Below, in pieces: positions 1-9,474 of a stretch of DNA of 64,000 nucleotides (its first letter is position 1; each line of letters starts with the position of its first letter). A program made the translations under genes and the position numbers. The stretch covers positions 50,708,233 through 50,772,232 of the forward strand of contig NC_087067.1 of the NCBI RefSeq assembly GCF_963678635.1. The letters are read 5' to 3'. This DNA is from Symsagittifera roscoffensis (taxonomy: Eukaryota; Xenacoelomorpha; Acoela; Convolutidae). A model generated the notes under the pieces. The model did not search any database. It had not been told where the DNA came from and was given only the letters and a program-made list of their open reading frames with translations.

Positions 1-2650
1 TGAGAATGGATATAATTGGCTAGCGTCAATTCCAACAATTGTCTTACAAATGTTTGACGAGTTACGAATATAAGTTTGATCGACAACAGCTTTTCGCGTA
101 AAAACTATTGATGGACCACCAGTCATTTCTTCTCTAATTTTCTCACATAAATCTTTAGCTCCTTCAAAAAACGGGTTAAATTTGTGATTTGTCGACTTGT
201 GTAAGCAGATATTTGCAAGATTTGGAAGCGTGCATCCCAGTTTCAGCATGTCAATTCACTTATCATGGTAAAACTCTATCATTTTTTGCATATCTTCAAG
301 AGTAGGAACAACATCTTTGTTGTTGTACCATCGTAAAAAGTCTTTGAAAGTAATCATGCTTTGTTGTTCCCAGATGTTTTTCAAATACGAGTTATTTTCA
401 AAACCTGTTGGTGGAATTGATTGAATACGCAACTTTTTCAGCGCACTTTGTTGATCAAGTCCTCCATTAACCAGTTTTTGGTAATCGTTGAAATATTTCT
501 CGAGAGGGTTGTGGTTTCTCAGTTTGCTGAAAAAGGTTTCATATGGAGGCAACTCCGTACAGTCAAGCTTGTCTGGATGTCAAACCATTCGTAAGGGAAA
601 AAACCTTTGGTCTCACTTGTTTTATAGGCTTTCAGAAACGAATCTAATGTTGTTGCCCCTCCAAGAAATTTCATTATGTCCAAAAACTGAACATCTCCAA
701 ATTTGAATGATATGAAGTCATTTGCTTTTTTAATGACTGTTGGTTCGATTTCTTTATCACATATAAGGTATGGAATCAAGTAAGACTTGATAAGGTTCAG
801 ATCGTATCTGCCGCTATTGAAACCGAACACCGGTAAGGTATTAACATAGCGCTCTAAATGCTGTTTCAAGTCGATCAACTGATTTTTTTGAATTCTCAAG
901 AATTGTGTTGACATGTCATCTTCGTCGCCATCCTCAACACATTCATCTTCATAATCGAAGACTTCTAATTCTTTAGTTAAAGTTCTAGCATTAAGCTTAT
1001 CAAAGATCTTTTTGACTCGATCATTGACAGTGTTTTCGATTTCTTGAAACTTGGTTCTCATTTGTAGTTTTTTTTTTCAGCCAGAAGTTCCAAGCTGGAA
1101 ACAAAAGCAATTATTAGAAGTTCTGGATCTTTTTCACACAAGAAAATTGGAGCATCTTGCAGATTTGAAGATAATGATACGGAAATAGGGACATGTTTTC
1201 CAATCCAAGTAGTTGTTTCAGTTGCTTTCAATTCTTCTGTGGCAACACAAATCGATTCGAAGTCAAAAACTGCAACATTGCTAAACAATTTCTGATCTTC
1301 AGTGTAGGGAATATTGAAGCCATCCAATTTCTCGAATATTGTTTCCCGTAGTGTGTACGCTTTTTTGGGATAAATATGTCGCACTCGATCTTTACAAGTT
1401 AGAAGATGTCGGTTGAAGTTGTTTGATCTGTTGAAGAAACAGTCACAGCTAGGACATCGAAAACACTTGAAGAAGGAATCAATATCATTCGTGTGAATAA
1501 TATGGTTGTTGAATCTTAGCAATTTCACCGTTTTTTCAAATTTTCCAAAACTTCGCCTGGCTAATTCTCCAACATATTCTCCTTCTTGAATATCAAAATC
1601 GTAAATAAATATGTTTCGTTCAACTATTCCCTCTACAACAGGTAAATCATCGATTGACACTCCACGAAAATTCTTCGGATCGTATCCAGATTTTGATATA
1701 AACTCTGTAAACAGCTGAGATGTATGAGCATCGAGGTTACTATGACCATGCAAATACATTGTTAACGCACGGAAAAGACAAAGATGATCTTTGTATGGTT
1801 GTTTATCTTTGTCCGATAAAAGACAGTTTACTTGCGTATGTCGTAGTAAAGGTTCAGACAACACAGAGTCTGGACATCCCATTGGGATGTTTTTCAGTAG
1901 TGCAGCAAAAATAGTAACATTTGTGATCAACTTGAACCTCCACTTTGCGTTCTGACGTTCTTGGGTGCATTGCTCAAAGATATCAAACTTTTCAAATTTT
2001 CCCTGGATTGTAATCAAATCCGCTTTCGTACACAGTAAATGCGATTTTTCGAACAAAGTATTGTTTTCGTGTGCATAGTAATACCAATATTCTCCCGTTT
2101 CGACATTACGGAGAACAAATCCAAGAGCAATATTGATTTTTGCAGCGGAATCCAGCTTGTTGAAGACTTTTTCAAGCTTCTCGTTGATAATCTTGGTATC
2201 TAACTTTGACATTTGAAAGTTAAATACCTTATGCCTCCCATTCTCCATCTCAGTGTCAACCAGGAAGTGTTGACAAGCACTCAACTCCTCTTTGAGTTTG
2301 TCTCCATCATCCCCTTCCTCTTCCACTATCTTGTTCAAGTCTGCCACCGTATCACTTGGTTTCCGCTGTTTCACTCCATGTTCTTTTCTCCGGTGTTGTT
2401 GGAGCGAGTAGTAACTCGGAAACTCCTGCTCGCAAGACGAGCAAACCGTTGATTGCTTGGAAGTTGATGGAGCATGTTTTTTGGCCACGTGATAATTCAT
2501 TTCTTGTTTATTGTAAGTGAAATACTTAGAATCAGGACAAGAAATAATCCCTGCTTGACAGTTTTTGCGATGTCGAGCCGCATCGGACCTCCTGTACTCT
2601 TTACCACAATCCTCGCATTTCCATTTCTCATTCCTGTTGAGTGCTGGCAT
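1..2650 (-). pseudogene. Protein-primed DNA polymerase B (pPolB), N-terminal part
   Basis: Replication polymerase of the element, expected to copy linear DNA from a protein primer. Reading down the minus strand, I see N-terminal C2H2/C2HC zinc fingers (CEDCGKEYRRSD, CSSCEQEF), an OTU-like segment around 1.76-1.80 kb (DHLCLFRAL) with a later HIIHTND, another zinc finger, exonuclease motif I (VFDFESI), exonuclease motif II (NSGRYDLNLIK) and motif III region (FFPYEWFD). Polymerase palm motif A (GIDASQLYPFS) follows at the window edge; the rest lies outside. The start at 2,650 is chosen because it follows a TTTTTTTTCAG acceptor directly. The gene is broken, with about two breaks in the visible part. 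Confidence 0.93.
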
Positions 2651-3020
2651 CTGAAAAAAAAGTGGGATATTTAGTGTGTATCAAAATTAATTAAAATACG
2701 TGGTACGTACAAAATTGGGAGATTTAAAATAATCCAAAAAATTTAAAAAAAATAATTTTTACTTACTTTTTAAATAAATTTTTTAAGTTACTAAATTTAT
2801 TTCAAATAGTTATACAAAGTATAGAGCAGTTGCTTTTAACGTAAAAGAAAATCAGAATGAAATACGTTTTTTTTGCTTTTTATTAGAGAAAATCAACCAA
2901 TCAGAATTGAGTATTTTTTTAGTAACACTGTTTGTTGGAAATCAACCAATCAGAATTCAGCATTTTCTAAAAGTGAACTGGTTATTATTTAAAAAACAAA
3001 CCTTAATCATTATTTGAAAA
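2651..3020. promoter_or_regulatory. Divergent intergenic region with paired CCAAT repeats
   Basis: This AT-rich spacer separates the minus-strand polymerase from a plus-strand gene. The minus strand has TTTTTTTTCAG immediately before the polymerase ATG, which looks like a cis- or trans-splice acceptor. Two identical 19-bp copies of AAATCAACCAATCAGAATT lie at 2,890-2,908 and 2,939-2,957, 49 bp apart, each with a CCAAT box. They sit 60-130 bp upstream of the ATG at 3,021, so a promoter role is plausible. This is inferred from position and motif only. Confidence 0.5.
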
Positions 3021-3608
3021 ATGTCTATCAAAAAACATTTGAGCTTCCTCGAGTTACTTTACAAGAAAAAGGAAAAAAATCCAATTAATTTTCTTATTGA
3101 TGAAATAGATGTTGACTCTTGCTTTTTTCATAATTTTTTGGACGTCTTTATTGTACAAAATAGACTTATTCGACTAAGTAAAGGTCTTTTCAGAGAAACT
3201 TACTCAATCAAAGAGTTTACTTTTGATTCACATATTGCGTATCAAAGTTTTAAACTTACGGCTGAATTACACCTCACAAGGAAAGAAATTTTGTTTATTC
3301 TCGAGAATTTGAAATTGATAAAAAAGTCGTACGATAATATATCAAAAACTCTTTTTATCCCCTATCCAAAACCCAAATTTGTAAAAACACCTCAGCAAAG
3401 TTCTTTATTCCTTCATTTCTTTAAAGAGTTTCAAAGTTCAAAATCCTGCTTGATTCGGTTTGGAATCAGATTTCCAGAAGTCTGCTTTGAAAAATTCGTC
3501 AACTTTGAGTTATCCTCCCAAATTTACATAAAAATTAAAGAACTTGACTATCTACTTAAAAATCAGCAATTTCTCATTGATTACAAACAAAAAATTCAAT
3601 TAACTTAA
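3021..3608 (+). CDS. Unknown Polinton protein, 195 aa
   Basis: Open frame of 195 codons from an ATG that follows the CCAAT repeats. I do not recognise the product. It is Lys/Phe/Leu-rich with no signal peptide or membrane segment and no Cys or His cluster. Residues 80-105 (HLTRKEILFILENLKLIKKS) resemble the helix pattern of a small winged-helix DNA-binding domain, but this is only an impression. Its stop overlaps the ATG of a small hydrophobic gene (TAATG). Position and strand suggest an early or regulatory gene of the element. It could also be a lineage-specific gene with no described family. Confidence 0.6.
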   Translation: MSIKKHLSFLELLYKKKEKNPINFLIDEIDVDSCFFHNFLDVFIVQNRLIRLSKGLFRETYSIKEFTFDSHIAYQSFKLTAELHLTRKEILFILENLKLIKKSYDNISKTLFIPYPKPKFVKTPQQSSLFLHFFKEFQSSKSCLIRFGIRFPEVCFEKFVNFELSSQIYIKIKELDYLLKNQQFLIDYKQKIQLT

Positions 3609-3757
3609 TGAAAAAAGTTGCAGAGATGTTACTTTTATTAATTTTCTTTCTTTTGTTACTTATATCAGCAATATTTCTTATTTTACTGCAAACAACTTTT
3701 GGTCAGTTATTTTTGCAATTGCTTTTGTGTAAATTTTTACTTATTTGGAAGATTTAA
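3608..3757 (+). CDS. Small hydrophobic protein, 49 aa, start overlaps upstream stop
   Basis: The ATG at 3,608 shares bases with the stop of the preceding gene (TAATG). The product starts MKKVAEM, followed by about 24 almost purely Leu/Ile/Phe residues, then QTTFGQ and a second Leu-rich segment ending LLIWKI. One or two membrane segments are expected. No family is recognised. Small membrane proteins are common in virus-like elements. The overlap resembles termination-reinitiation sites known from some viral bicistronic mRNAs, but nothing here shows that it is used. The alternative is that this is chance reading of T-rich DNA; the clean basic N-terminus and hydrophobic core argue mildly against that. 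Confidence 0.4.
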   Translation: MKKVAEMLLLLIFFLLLLISAIFLILLQTTFGQLFLQLLLCKFLLIWKI

Positions 3758-3774
3758 GTCCTTAAAAGCGTCTT

Positions 3775-3918
3775 CTGATTGGATACGACAACTAGAACAA
3801 AAATGAACGTTTTTGTGATTGGAAACGACAAAATCCAAAATGGAGCTTTCTTTCCGATTGGATACGACTTTTATCCAAGAATCCCATAAAAGGAAGCTGA
3901 AATCTGATTGGACACGAC
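3775..3918. promoter_or_regulatory. Four spaced copies of TGATTGGATACGAC
   Basis: Near-identical 15-bp motifs of the form CTGATTGGATACGAC start at 3,775, 3,815, 3,854 and 3,904, spaced 40, 39 and 50 bp apart, with AT-rich filler between. ATTGG is the reverse CCAAT box. The array lies 220-370 bp upstream of the ATG at 4,141 and probably forms its upstream activating region. Basis: seen directly; function inferred. Confidence 0.55.
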
Positions 3919-4140
3919 TACAATCCAAATAAGGAAAATCAATTCTGAGTGGTTAAACCCACACAGTCGAGTTGAAGGTACCCCTAACTCCTAACTAAAA
4001 ATCATTTTATTTTCAACTTAACTACCGTCAACTACCTCCTCTCTCAGCTCTAAATACCTTAATTTCAACTTATCTTCCGTCAACTATCCCTCTCTCAACT
4101 CTTTCTTATTTTTACTCTTGTACTCAATTTATTGCTCAAA

Positions 4141-4629
4141 ATGATCTTCTCAGTGCAAAACAGCAACCTCATGTACTCTGTAGAATTTTCGCCTGATCTA
4201 GTACAAATTCAAGTGCGAGAAACAGTCTCTGGAGTTTTTCTGGCACGAATGGACATCCCAATCCAAGTCTGGCACATGGTGGAAGTGATGCGAAGGGATT
4301 TCAACGAACATCATATGATGCAAGTTCCCATCACAGAGAACCAACTTGGAACAATGCAAATGATGGGGGAAGTTTCTGATCATGTGGGAATGAACTATCC
4401 CGAGATTCCGGACTCAAGATTTGTGGCTCAACCAGTCGACGACTTCCTCTTTCCTTGGAAGGAGGAAGGATCAGTCGAAAACCCCATCACAATAGATGAA
4501 GATGAGGGATTCTCAGAAACAATGACGCCTCCAGTTCCACAACAACCACCAGCAATGGAACCTCGTCCAGCTCTGCGTTCTAAAGAGAACCTCCAGAACT
4601 CTTCTGCTGCTCGACAGCTCTTTGATTAA
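4141..4629 (+). CDS. Unknown acidic-tailed Polinton protein, 162 aa
   Basis: Starts at the ATG at 4,141, after a pyrimidine-rich leader (TCTCTCAACTCTTTC). Residues 1-55 look like a small beta-rich domain (SVEFSPDLVQIQVRETVSGV). The middle is Met-rich. Residues 117-127 read ENPITIDEDEG, which fits the pattern of a SUMO-interacting motif (hydrophobic-x-hydrophobic followed by acidic residues). A Pro-rich tail follows (TPPVPQQPPAMEPRPA). The C-terminus is LFD. The codon pattern looks like real coding sequence. I do not recognise a family. The split into a folded head and disordered tail suggests an adaptor or regulator. An AATAAA follows the stop by 11 bp. Confidence 0.65.
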   Translation: MIFSVQNSNLMYSVEFSPDLVQIQVRETVSGVFLARMDIPIQVWHMVEVMRRDFNEHHMMQVPITENQLGTMQMMGEVSDHVGMNYPEIPDSRFVAQPVDDFLFPWKEEGSVENPITIDEDEGFSETMTPPVPQQPPAMEPRPALRSKENLQNSSAARQLFD

Positions 4630-4640
4630 ATGTTTTTGTA

Positions 4641-4646
4641 AATAAA
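4641..4646 (+). terminator. Polyadenylation signal AATAAA
   Basis: Perfect AATAAA lies 11 bp after the stop of the 162-aa gene and is followed by a GT/T-rich stretch (GGTTGTTTGGTTTTG) typical of a downstream element. Confidence 0.6.
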
Positions 4647-4915
4647 GGTTGTTTGGTTTTGACTTCGTTTTCTGTAATTAATTTCTTCAATTTCATTTTA
4701 ATTATGAGAATAGATGAGAGGTTCAAGGTAAAACATTGAAAAACAATTAGAACTTAGTTAAGTGCTCCAAACTTGCACACATGTTAAAAAAATTGGATTA
4801 ATTTTTGCACAAAAATTCGGAAAAACACTAAAAAACTGTACACAAGTAAAAAGTTACCTTATAATCGATATTGCATCTTGTACACACTTTTAGCCTTTTG
4901 TAAAAAAAATTGAAA

Positions 4916-5256
4916 CACTTTTCGCATTTTGTCGCAAAAAATAAAACACTTTTCGCATTTTGTCGAAAAAATTGAAACACTTTTCGCATTTTATCGAAAA
5001 AAGTAAGACATTTTTCGCATTTTGTTGAAAAAATTGAAACACTTTTCGCATTTTATCGAAAAAAGTAAAACACTTTTCGCATTTTGTTGGAAAAATTGAA
5101 ACACTTCTCGCATTTTATCGAAAAAAGTAAAACGCTTTTCGCATTTTGTTGAAAAAATTGAAACACTTTTCGCATTTAATAGAAAAAAGTAAAACACTTT
5201 TCGCATTTTGTCGAAAAAAGTGAAACAATTTTCGCATTATGTCAAAAAAATTGAAA
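4916..5256. repeat. 31-bp minisatellite, about 11 copies
   Basis: Units of the form CACTTTTCGCATTTTGTCG + AAAAA-linker begin at 4,916, 4,947, 4,978, 5,009, 5,040, 5,071, 5,102, 5,133, 5,164, 5,195 and 5,226, an exact 31-bp period. Linkers tend to alternate between ATTGAAA and AGTAAAA, giving a 62-bp higher-order unit. An apparent minus-strand frame through it (Phe/Lys-rich) is an artefact of the repeat. It separates two convergent or unrelated genes of the Polinton. Confidence 0.9.
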
Positions 5257-5439
5257 CTTTTTTTAAAACTTGTTAAAAAAATTGAAATGTTTTTTTTGCA
5301 ACTTTTTGAAAATCAAAACAAATATTACATCTTTCTTACATGATTTAAAAAATTTTGTGCAAAAGTTTTTGACCACGGTGATTTTTTTTCGGTAATTAAT
5401 GGTAACTTTGTAAACATATGAGAGAAAATAGATGGAATA

Positions 5440-6036
5440 TCAGAAGTTTTTTTTTGAAAAATTGACATGATCACTATTTACAAATCCATAACCATCAATA
5501 AAACAGTCAATAATTTTTAACAAATCATGTTCATATTTTGATTTTTGTACTTTACGAACTCTTTCTAGAAAAGCTGAACCAATAGTTTGTGTGGAAGCTA
5601 GTTTCTGGTTAGAATGTAAATAGTGACGTTTGAATTTTTTGCGTAACAGTCTTTTCTTTGCAACACTTGGCATTTTTTCTGCTCCTTTCCATTTCAAATT
5701 GTGATGAACAGCGCGGTCAAGTTGTTTGAAAACTTCGCCAGATGAAATAACATTCGAATAAAATCTGTATTTGTACAGAGTGTAAAGACAATCGATAATT
5801 TGGTATGTGAAATGAAAATTACCCAATCGTTGTAAAATTTGATCGAAAGATGAACCAATCAGAAGTATGTGGAACTTACAATCTTCCAAAGAACAGTAAC
5901 AATTGTGGGTAGAGACACAAAAATTATTGGTTACTATATATTTTTCGTAAAAATCACTGGAAACGGAAATAAATAGTGATTTTTGACAATACTCTGAATA
6001 AAAGCTGGGAAGAGCTTGACACATAGCTGCAGCCAT
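5440..6036 (-). CDS. Unknown Cys-rich Polinton protein, 198 aa
   Basis: Open frame starting MAAAMCQALPSFYSEYC, at an ATG that follows TTCCAG, a plausible splice acceptor. The N-terminal half has paired cysteines (NFCVSTHNCYCSLEDCKF). The centre is hydrophobic and Tyr-rich (QIIDCLYTLYKYRFYSNV). A basic patch follows (KKRLLRKKFKRH), then an acidic-basic C-terminus. No family is recognised and no membrane helix is convincing. The basic patch could be a nuclear-localisation or nucleic-acid-binding segment. It is the only gene besides the polymerase on this strand of the element, so it may belong to the early transcription unit. Confidence 0.55.
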   Translation of the reverse strand: MAAAMCQALPSFYSEYCQKSLFISVSSDFYEKYIVTNNFCVSTHNCYCSLEDCKFHILLIGSSFDQILQRLGNFHFTYQIIDCLYTLYKYRFYSNVISSGEVFKQLDRAVHHNLKWKGAEKMPSVAKKRLLRKKFKRHYLHSNQKLASTQTIGSAFLERVRKVQKSKYEHDLLKIIDCFIDGYGFVNSDHVNFSKKNF

Positions 6037-6250
6037 CTGGAACAAGGATTTTTGCTGAAAATTGTGGATTTATATAGGAACACTAACACCTACACAATTC
6101 CATATTTGGAAATTTCCCTCAAAAATTCCAATCATAGATCTATTTCCTTTTATGGTTCAGTGAATGACTCATATTGTTTACTTTCAATTTCGTTTAATCT
6201 CAAATTCATTTCTCTCATTTCTCTTCATCTGATCAGTCTGTTCTTCAAAA

Positions 6251-6715
6251 ATGTACTCAAGAAAAGACACAAGTCCCAATTACATTGAATTCTCAAAAAA
6301 TCAAACAAGAATTGGGAGATTTGCTTGGTCCCAAAAATTCTACAAAGGGAAAATTTATTTTGAACCCTGCTTTCAACTATTCAAGAAAAATTAGTTGGGA
6401 CAACTCGAAAAAAGACAGCAAATCTCTCTTGGTGAAAAAGAAGGAGAAGCAATCTCAGCAATTAGAAATACTGTTATTCACGATGCTGAAAACCTTGGAC
6501 TCGTTCCTATATTGGAACTCACTTCTGACAAAGAGTCAACTATGGATCAGGAGCTTGCCAACTGCAACAAAGTGTATGACATAGCAACATACACTAGAAG
6601 ACAAGTTTGTGTCACGATCAAGAAGTACAATATTAACAAACCTCCCTACATTCAGATTCGACTATTCACCGCAAAAGAGAATGAAGCAATGAAACAAGTT
6701 GCCTATGTCAACTAA
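6251..6715 (+). pseudogene. Small Polinton gene, possible PC4-like ssDNA-binding protein, broken
   Basis: Coding-like sequence from an ATG at 6,251 (MYSRKDTSPNYIEFSK). Segments such as KGKIYFEP and ISLGEKEGEAISAIRN recall the beta-sheet and the gly-ser-leu turn of the PC4/Sub1 single-stranded DNA-binding fold. The later part (QVCVTIKKYNINKPPYIQIR) could be a second beta sheet. The family call is weak and rests on pattern only. It is next to another PC4-like gene. The gene is not a single open frame. Confidence 0.4.
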
Positions 6716-6873
6716 ACTTTGAACGAATTCAAAGAACTGTCCCAAATTTTGGGAGACTTTATGTTTGTTGAGAACTGTAATGTACAATAATTTGTGTTGT
6801 TTATGTTTTTTGTCTTATAATTTAACTATTTATCCTCAAAATCATTTTTCATTTAGTATTGGTGTTGAACAGT

Positions 6874-7302
6874 ATGAGTTGGCATATTGGTTTTTCAAGA
6901 AATTTACTCTTAAAACTTCACAACAAATTGGGACTTTTTCATATTGTTCTAGAAGAAAAGTCCCAAAAAATTTCACTAACAATTATAGAATATCAAAATC
7001 CACCAAACTTGCAGAATTTGGAGGTAGACTCACAAATATCTCACTTTGAGTGGACTCTGCATAATGGTAGAAGAAAAATTTACATAGGATACCGATCTGA
7101 TACCAAAAAAATAGATCTTGTAGAATATCGTAGAAATGGAAATCAATGGAAAAATAATCAACCTTTACAACTACAAAGAGAAGAATATGATAAAATACTT
7201 GATATGCTTCCTTCATTACTAGGTTATGTAGAGATCTTCAAAAAATCTTGTATCATTATTGACGAATGCACTGTAGAAAATGAACGTACAGAAATTGAAT
7301 GA
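6874..7302 (+). CDS. PC4-like single-stranded DNA-binding protein, 142 aa
   Basis: Starts at MSWHIGFSRN, shortly after a TTTAG acceptor-like site. The C-terminal half reads RRKIYIGYRSDTKKIDLV, then EYRRNGNQWKNN, LQLQREEYDKILDMLPSL. This has the order of the PC4 core: beta strand with basic residues, R-E-Y-like strand, a lysine/asparagine turn, then Leu-x-x-x-(E)-Y/W-x-x-L helix. PC4/Sub1 proteins bind single-stranded DNA and melt promoters. In a protein-primed replicon a ssDNA-binding protein would suit replication. The evidence is a motif pattern, not a search. The alternative is an unrelated small beta protein. Confidence 0.45.
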   Translation: MSWHIGFSRNLLLKLHNKLGLFHIVLEEKSQKISLTIIEYQNPPNLQNLEVDSQISHFEWTLHNGRRKIYIGYRSDTKKIDLVEYRRNGNQWKNNQPLQLQREEYDKILDMLPSLLGYVEIFKKSCIIIDECTVENERTEIE

Positions 7303-7723
7303 AATTCTAAGAGATTTATGAGATTATTAGGCAAGATTTCTCATCAATTACAAAAAGAAAAAATTTATTTCTTTGTACCTGTATTGTTTTGGACCCGGAC
7401 ATAAATTTAAAAGAAATGGACCAAAAATTTCCTTTTGGCGGACTAATTGGATACGGAAATTCCTGTATGGATTAATTTTTTGCAAACTCCAAAATTTTTA
7501 GACTACATGCAATTCTACACGACTCTGCTGGATCTGTGAAATCTACTACAAAAAAGGTCCTGGGTATTGTTATGCTGCACCTAGTCTCCCCAGTTCATGC
7601 TTTCTTGGTCACGTGACTGGATTATTTTTCTCTTTATATGTTAAAATGTTTGCTTCATCAGTATATGCTTTGCTTGATTGTTAATCATTTTTAACAAAAA
7701 CTCCAGAGAAATCAGTTAACAGA
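7303..7723. other. Intergenic spacer in the Polinton
   Basis: No credible frame. A TATA-like stretch (CTCTTTATATG) at about 7,631 lies roughly 90 bp upstream of the next ATG and is the likely promoter for the genes that follow. Confidence 0.4.
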
Positions 7724-8195
7724 ATGAGTCTAGTTGTTTTGGATATTGAATGTATCGAAAGCAATATAGTGAAAGAATTAGGAGTTTATAAGGATGGACA
7801 AACAGAAGGATATTCCTTTCTTCCTTCCAAAAAATTCAAACCAACATCCCAATCTTTTTGGTGTACACAGCATCTTCATGGAATCAATTGGAGCAGTGGT
7901 TACGAAAAATATACTGAACTTGAAAAAATTTTTGAAAAATCTAGAAGCCACAGACACGGAATTGTTTGCAAAAGGTTATGAAAAAAGTAAGATTCTATCA
8001 GAATTTTTGGAAACAAAGATTATTAATTTGGATGACTACGCTTGCCCTAAAGTTCAGTTTTTGATATTCAAAGATGAAGAATATGATTGGAGATGTAGCA
8101 ACTACCCATTTCGTCATGCAAAAACTCTTCACTGTGCAGAAAGAAAAGCATTTGCATACGGAACATGGACTCGATGTTTTTTTAACAAATTGTAA
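7724..8195 (+). pseudogene. Conserved Polinton protein with DIE motif, possible nuclease-fold, broken
   Basis: Begins MSLVVLDIECIESN, followed by KELGVYKDG and GYSFLP, then SFWCTQHLHGINWSSG. The VLDIE opening and the following beta strand resemble motif I of DEDD/RNase H-fold 3'-5' exonucleases. The downstream part holds CSNYPFRHAKTLHCAERKAF. From memory, similar proteins occur upstream of the ATPase in other Polintons, and their function is not established. The gene is not a single open frame. Confidence 0.55.
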
Positions 8196-8273
8196 ATTAT
8201 ATTATTCTTAATGTACTACCATTTTCAAACTTTAATTAAATTTTATTGTCAACTTTTTCTTTTTAGAGTTCAG

Positions 8274-8537
8274 ATGGTCGATCAATGTGACAAACCCGTA
8301 AATTTAGGAAATTTTGTTTTTGATGAAGAAAATCATGAATGAAAATCATGGAAATTGTTTGGACGTACATGTAATAGATCTCTTTTAGTTTTTTTGTGCC
8401 AATTTTTTGTTATAGTTTTGATGCTAGTATGTGCAATCGTTCGAATTATGTTATCCACAACATGTGAAGAAACAACAATTTGGGTAGCTATTTTATCAAG
8501 TACAGTCGGTTATATTCTACCTTCTCCAAAGCTATGA
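8274..8537 (+). pseudogene. Small Polinton membrane protein, broken
   Basis: Starts MVDQCDKPVNLGNFVF. It ends with a strongly hydrophobic segment (SLLVFLCQFFVIVLMLVCAI) and a tail with TTCEETTIWVAILSSTVGYI. Polintons commonly have a short membrane protein just before the packaging ATPase, and this fits. Its stop overlaps the ATPase start (ATGA at 8,534-8,537). The gene carries one break. Confidence 0.55.
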
Positions 8538-9331
8538 ATAAAATAATATCTACCAAAGAACGAATTTTTATTTCCCTAGTTGGACCAAGTGGATCTGGAA
8601 AATCGCATCTTGTTTTTGATTGGTTGAAAATTGGTACTTTTCAACCAGCATTTGCCAAAATTTTTTATTTTTATCAACATTATCAACCTCTTTAGAGTCA
8701 AATGCAAAGAAAAAACCTTAAATTTATCCAAGGAGTAGATTTTGACTTGATTGAAAATCTCCCCAATAATGGAACTAAGTATTTGCTTATATTTGATGAT
8801 TCTTGTGAAGAAATTTCAAACTCCAAACAATTTGCTACTGCGGGGAGACACAGGGGTCTGAATACAATATACATCAAACACAATTTATTTCATCAAAGCA
8901 AATTAGGACGAGATGTAGAGTTACAAAATACACACATAGTCTTGTTCAAGTCGCCGAGGGATGTTTTACAAATCAATACATTGAGTCAACAACTAGGTCT
9001 AGGATCTCAATTGAAAGAGTGGTATCAAGATGCAACATCCGTTCCTTATGGTCCTTTACTTATTGATTTAAACCCAAAAACAGTTGATTCACTTAGGTAT
9101 TGCACTAATAGTGGCTCAGTTCCAACAAAATTTTACTTACCAGCTGGAATAGAGACAAAGTTTTTGGACGATGAGTACACAATACGTCTCTATTCTCCCA
9201 ATATTTCAAAAATTTTCCCTAAGGCTTCGAAAACAATTCATTCTCAATTGCCCAAAAAATTTCATTCAGTTTCTGAGCGAGTGTTTAGTAAACCTATTAA
9301 GAGGAGAGCTTCGAGATCTTCGGAAAGATGA
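8534..9331 (+). pseudogene. FtsK/HerA-type genome packaging ATPase, broken
   Basis: Walker A is GPSGSGKSHL about 15 residues from the start. Walker B is YLLIFDDS, followed by the family's RHRGLNTIYIKHNLFHQ stretch and the sensor region THIVLFKSPRDV. This is the A32-like packaging ATPase that moves the genome into the capsid in Polintons and related large DNA viruses. Length is normal for the family (about 250-270 aa). The start overlaps the stop of the membrane protein gene. It carries one break. Confidence 0.9.
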
Positions 9332-9474
9332 CGTAGTAAAATATCGAAAAAAAATTTCAGAACTAACACAAAAAAGATCTCCTCTACACAAAAGTAGAAT
9401 TATTTTAAGTTCAACTAAAGGGTTACAATTGATATCTATCATCACATCTTTTGTCATTAAACGATTGACATAGT

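Noticed and set aside
4991-5206. Minus-strand frame rich in Phe, Lys and Cys
   Set aside because: It is the translation of the 31-bp minisatellite, with no independent coding signal.
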